Shown here piece after piece: positions 61,203 through 64,000 of a stretch of 64,000 nt of DNA. The position numbers and the translations under genes are program-made. The notes under the pieces were generated by a model. The model did not search any database and was not told the DNA's origin. It saw nothing but the letters and a program-made list of their open reading frames with translations. The first letter of the stretch is position 1. Each line of letters begins with the position of its first letter. This DNA comes from Erythrocercus mccallii (lineage: Eukaryota > Chordata > Aves > Passeriformes > Dicruridae), in the NCBI GenBank assembly GCA_013397435.1, contig VZRG01002000.1, forward strand, positions 58,840-122,839, read 5' to 3'.

Positions 61203-63361
61203 TTCTTTCTCATTATGTGCATGACATGGATTACACCCCCCCACCCCCAAAACATTCTTATACCTTCTGAGAATTGAGTCAGTAACTTTTGGGGGTATGT
61301 GTAACCATTCTGTGATTAAAGAAGATGTTAGTCTCATTACAATCCATATTCTAAACCTTTTTTTTCTTTTTTTTTAATACTGCTGATTAATTTTCAGCTA
61401 AAGAAACTGCATTACATAATCTGTATTTCTACTGGACTTGAGTGTTTTACTGGGAGCTCAACTGAAAAAGCATATTTCTAAATATAGCTTGCTTTTTAAT
61501 CATATGAATGTAACCACAGAGTTTACCAGGAATAAAACATAATAGAAATAGTATACAGTTATTTGATCAGAAAACTTTTGTAACAAACCTATGCATTTAC
61601 TAAAGGAATTTCTAAAAGTGAAAGTTTTAAATTGTATTATTATTTATATACAGTAAAAAATATATGTATAAATTTGCTTCTCTCACTATTTTGTGAAAGT
61701 ATTTAGAATAACTGATCATCATTTCTGAGAAGAAAATTTAAAAGCCATTTTCTTATGATGTAATTATGAGAACTGTGAAAATACAAAGCAATACCATGTA
61801 GATTTTGTCATCAATAAATTCAGTAAATAGTAATTATTTAATATGAAAATTGGCTTTCTAAAAATAAATTACTAATAGTTACTAAGTCAAAATTAATGCA
61901 AATATTTAATTGGGAAAGATTCACCTAGATGTTTCAAGACTATCTTGTTATAATGGTTCCTAATTAATCCTGTGGGCCAGAGTCTGCAGATGTGCACCAC
62001 AGAGGAGGTACTAATAATGACATGTATGGATTTGGACTTTTACTTTATTGCTTGGTTTAATATGAAATTCATAATTCCATTTTTTACTTTAAAGAGTGGA
62101 ACCCAGTAAAATATGCCATGTGCTTTGCTGCTGAGCCCTCTGGAGCTGGTGGCCCCGTGCCCACAGTGCCAGCAGCTGCGCTGGTTCTGTGCTTGCGGGC
62201 ATGGGGCACCCCAGAGCCACTGAGGGCGTGCCAGGGTCAGGGGCGTGAGTCGGTCATGCCAGGCATCTTCTCCCTGGGAGGAGCTGTGGAAAAGCAGGTG
62301 GATCTGAAGAAAGACCCTTTCACATGAGTAGAAAAAAAGAACATTGTCAAGATTACCAACAAGCAGAATGTAGAAACCAAGACAGTAGAAAGCACCTGCT
62401 ATCACGTCCATGTAATCACGTTTGTATAGCTTGGTTTGGATTCATTGTATCTCCCTAGAGCATATTATTGAATGGCTTTCATTTACATGTTTTATACCAA
62501 AGTTTTAATGTCAAGCCTTCAAATTTTGTAAAAAAAACACAAAAACAAAAACCAACAAAAAACAACCCCCTCCCCATGGAAACAAAACACAGAAATAAGG
62601 AGATAGGATAATTTCTTCTGCTGAGGTGTTTGGGGTTTTTTTCCAAACAGTATTCAGCAGATGGTTCTTGGGTGATCCAAGGATGCTGAGTATTCTTTTA
62701 AATGTTAGTATTTAATGAAATATTTTACTATTGCATTTTCTGCTGTAGAACGGGAAAAATATTTTGGTGGATGCAATGTCAGGCTGATTTTAGAATAGTC
62801 AGTAAGTGTTCTTCCACAAATGGGCTGTCAGAGAAGTGATTATGAAGAATAAACTGACTGTTTTTTAGTAACCCAGAATGTCTCCCTTTGACCAGTTGCT
62901 CAGCCTGGACAGCTGTGTCCTTGCAGACAAAGTGCCTTACTGGCTGTTGTTTCACCTGGCTTACATTTTGAAATTCATTTATACCATGTACACTACAAAA
63001 TAGAAATGCTAGAGAGGAAAACCAACACTATTTCAAATTGACTAACAAAAAATGAACTGTAGTAAGGATGTCAGATGTGTTTGCACTGTGTGATGCAGCA
63101 CCCATCATTTCCCTGTTGCTGTTGTCAGATTATGAAAATTGATGGCATGGTCCAGAAGAAAATGTGACAATAGTGTTGCAAATAAATGAAGACAATGCAA
63201 GACTGTTCCATTTTTATACAGTAGATTTTAAAAATAGCTTTAATTTGTGGTATAGTGGACTTCTGAGTAGGGCCTGTTCTGCTTTCTGTTTACAATGATC
63301 ATGCGTGTTGTACCTGTGTAACTGTGGGTAGAACTGGGCTCTTGCTACTTAGAACAGAAGG

Positions 63362-63367
63362 AATAAA
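63362..63367 (+). terminator. Candidate poly(A) signal AATAAA
   Basis: Canonical hexamer in AT-rich 3' flank. One of several candidates for the 3' end of the SLC44A5-like mRNA; which is used cannot be told from sequence. Confidence 0.4.
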
Positions 63368-63914
63368 GCTAAAAAGTACATATATATTACTGTAATACAT
63401 CTGTTTGCGTGTTTATAAGCATAAAGTTCCTTCTCCATTTCAAGACTGATAATTTCCTATTCTGGAACTGTTTTATAAATTGTTCTAAATTTTTAAACTT
63501 TTGATACAGGCAATGAATTTTGGGGTAATATGTAATTTATACTGCACTGTAAACAATTAGAAAATGAGTGTTTCTTCATGTTCAAGTAACACTAGTGCTA
63601 CTAATATTAAAATTGTCTGTTACTCTATGCTACAAAGTGTCCACATGCATTTGTCCCAAATTATGACTTTTAAAACCATAAAAATGGCTCTTTGATGTTT
63701 AAGAAATGAAAGGTAGGTTACTGTTTCATTAATATGATTCTTAAGATTGTACTGTTTTGCCAAAACCGAATTAACACGAGCACGACGATTTGAGCTCTAA
63801 ACCCTGTTGCTTCTGCTATGCAGAAATAGAATCCTATTGTTTAAATCTCTTTGATAACGGAAGTGCTTAATTTTGATGTTACTTCACCGTTTTACAGTTC
63901 TTGGGGATTGTTCT

Positions 63915-63920
63915 AATAAA
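63915..63920 (+). terminator. Candidate distal poly(A) signal AATAAA
   Basis: Canonical hexamer followed within about 20 nt by the switch from AT-rich to GC-rich DNA, with a GTGCGTCTG stretch downstream. Its position at the compositional boundary makes it the best candidate for the distal mRNA end. Confidence 0.45.
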
Positions 63921-63933
63921 GATTTCGATATAA

Positions 63934-64000
63934 GCCGGAGTGCGTCTGCACCGCGCCGGGCTGTCCGCGGGGCCGGAGCGGGGCTGTTCGGGGCCGGGGG
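63934..64000. promoter_or_regulatory. Edge of a CpG-rich block at the window end
   Basis: Abrupt change to GC-rich DNA with many CpGs and two imperfect copies of a roughly 20-base GGGGCTGT(T/C)CGGGGCCGG unit. It may be the near shore of a CpG-island promoter for the next gene or a GC-rich minisatellite; the window ends before this can be decided. Confidence 0.45.

Larger units (their letters stand above)
59076..63935 (+). other. SLC44A5: Probable long 3' UTR of the SLC44A5-like gene
   Basis: AT-rich, uninterrupted by any recognised gene, running from the TAA to a final poly(A) signal. AATAAA occurs at 61004, 61531, 62848, 63362 and 63915. The 63915 copy is followed by a GT-containing stretch, as at real cleavage sites. 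TGTAAATA at 59525-59532 fits the Pumilio-binding consensus. The extent is inferred; transcripts could end at an earlier signal. Confidence 0.55.

Noticed and set aside
1..64000. CRISPR arrays, operons, tRNA or rRNA genes, phage or mobile defence systems
   Set aside because: None seen; the window has spliced vertebrate gene structure throughout.

Overview
The window is vertebrate nuclear DNA, almost certainly from a bird and possibly a songbird. It is AT-rich with large introns. It carries at least eight CR1 retrotransposon fragments in both orientations (several with the avian-type ATTCTATG 3' ends), several solo LTRs of endogenous retroviruses, and numerous microsatellites. There are no operons, CRISPR arrays or prokaryotic genes. 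The species call is inference from repeat content and from the one recognisable gene.

The one clear gene is a choline-transporter-like protein of the SLC44 family, on the + strand. I assembled 22 coding exons between 19797 and 59075. Every intron is GT-AG and every junction keeps frame. The exons total 2148 nt, a start-to-stop protein of 715 residues, which is family-typical. Sequence features favour SLC44A5 (CTL5): the C-terminal CEDLERNDGST block, NENKTILFYF and LQCPTTQ. The short N-terminus (MDRDEENYYGKHG) is more like SLC44A2. The predicted product is a polytopic plasma-membrane protein of about ten helices with two glycosylated, cysteine-containing extracellular loops. The substrate cannot be read from sequence.

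Layout. 1-19.8 kb is 5' flank or 5' intron. It has an unexplained minus-strand protein-like but frame-broken segment (3.5-4.6 kb), an LTR copy (9.1-9.4 kb), an isolated CpG-rich block (12.0-12.4 kb, a candidate promoter), a CR1 (13.6-14.4 kb) and an antisense LTR (17.2-17.5 kb). 19.8-59.1 kb is the SLC44 gene, with CR1s, LTRs and microsatellites in its introns. 59.1-63.9 kb is probably a long 3' UTR with several AATAAA signals, the last at 63915. From about 63934 to the window end the DNA turns abruptly GC- and CpG-rich, with a short tandem repeat, and may be the edge of a CpG island for a neighbouring gene.

I found no previously undescribed multi-gene system. The most interesting leads are the unidentified minus-strand coding-like segments, the isolated CpG block upstream of the first coding exon, the A2-like N-terminus on an A5-like body, and an inverted CR1 pair inside intron 3.
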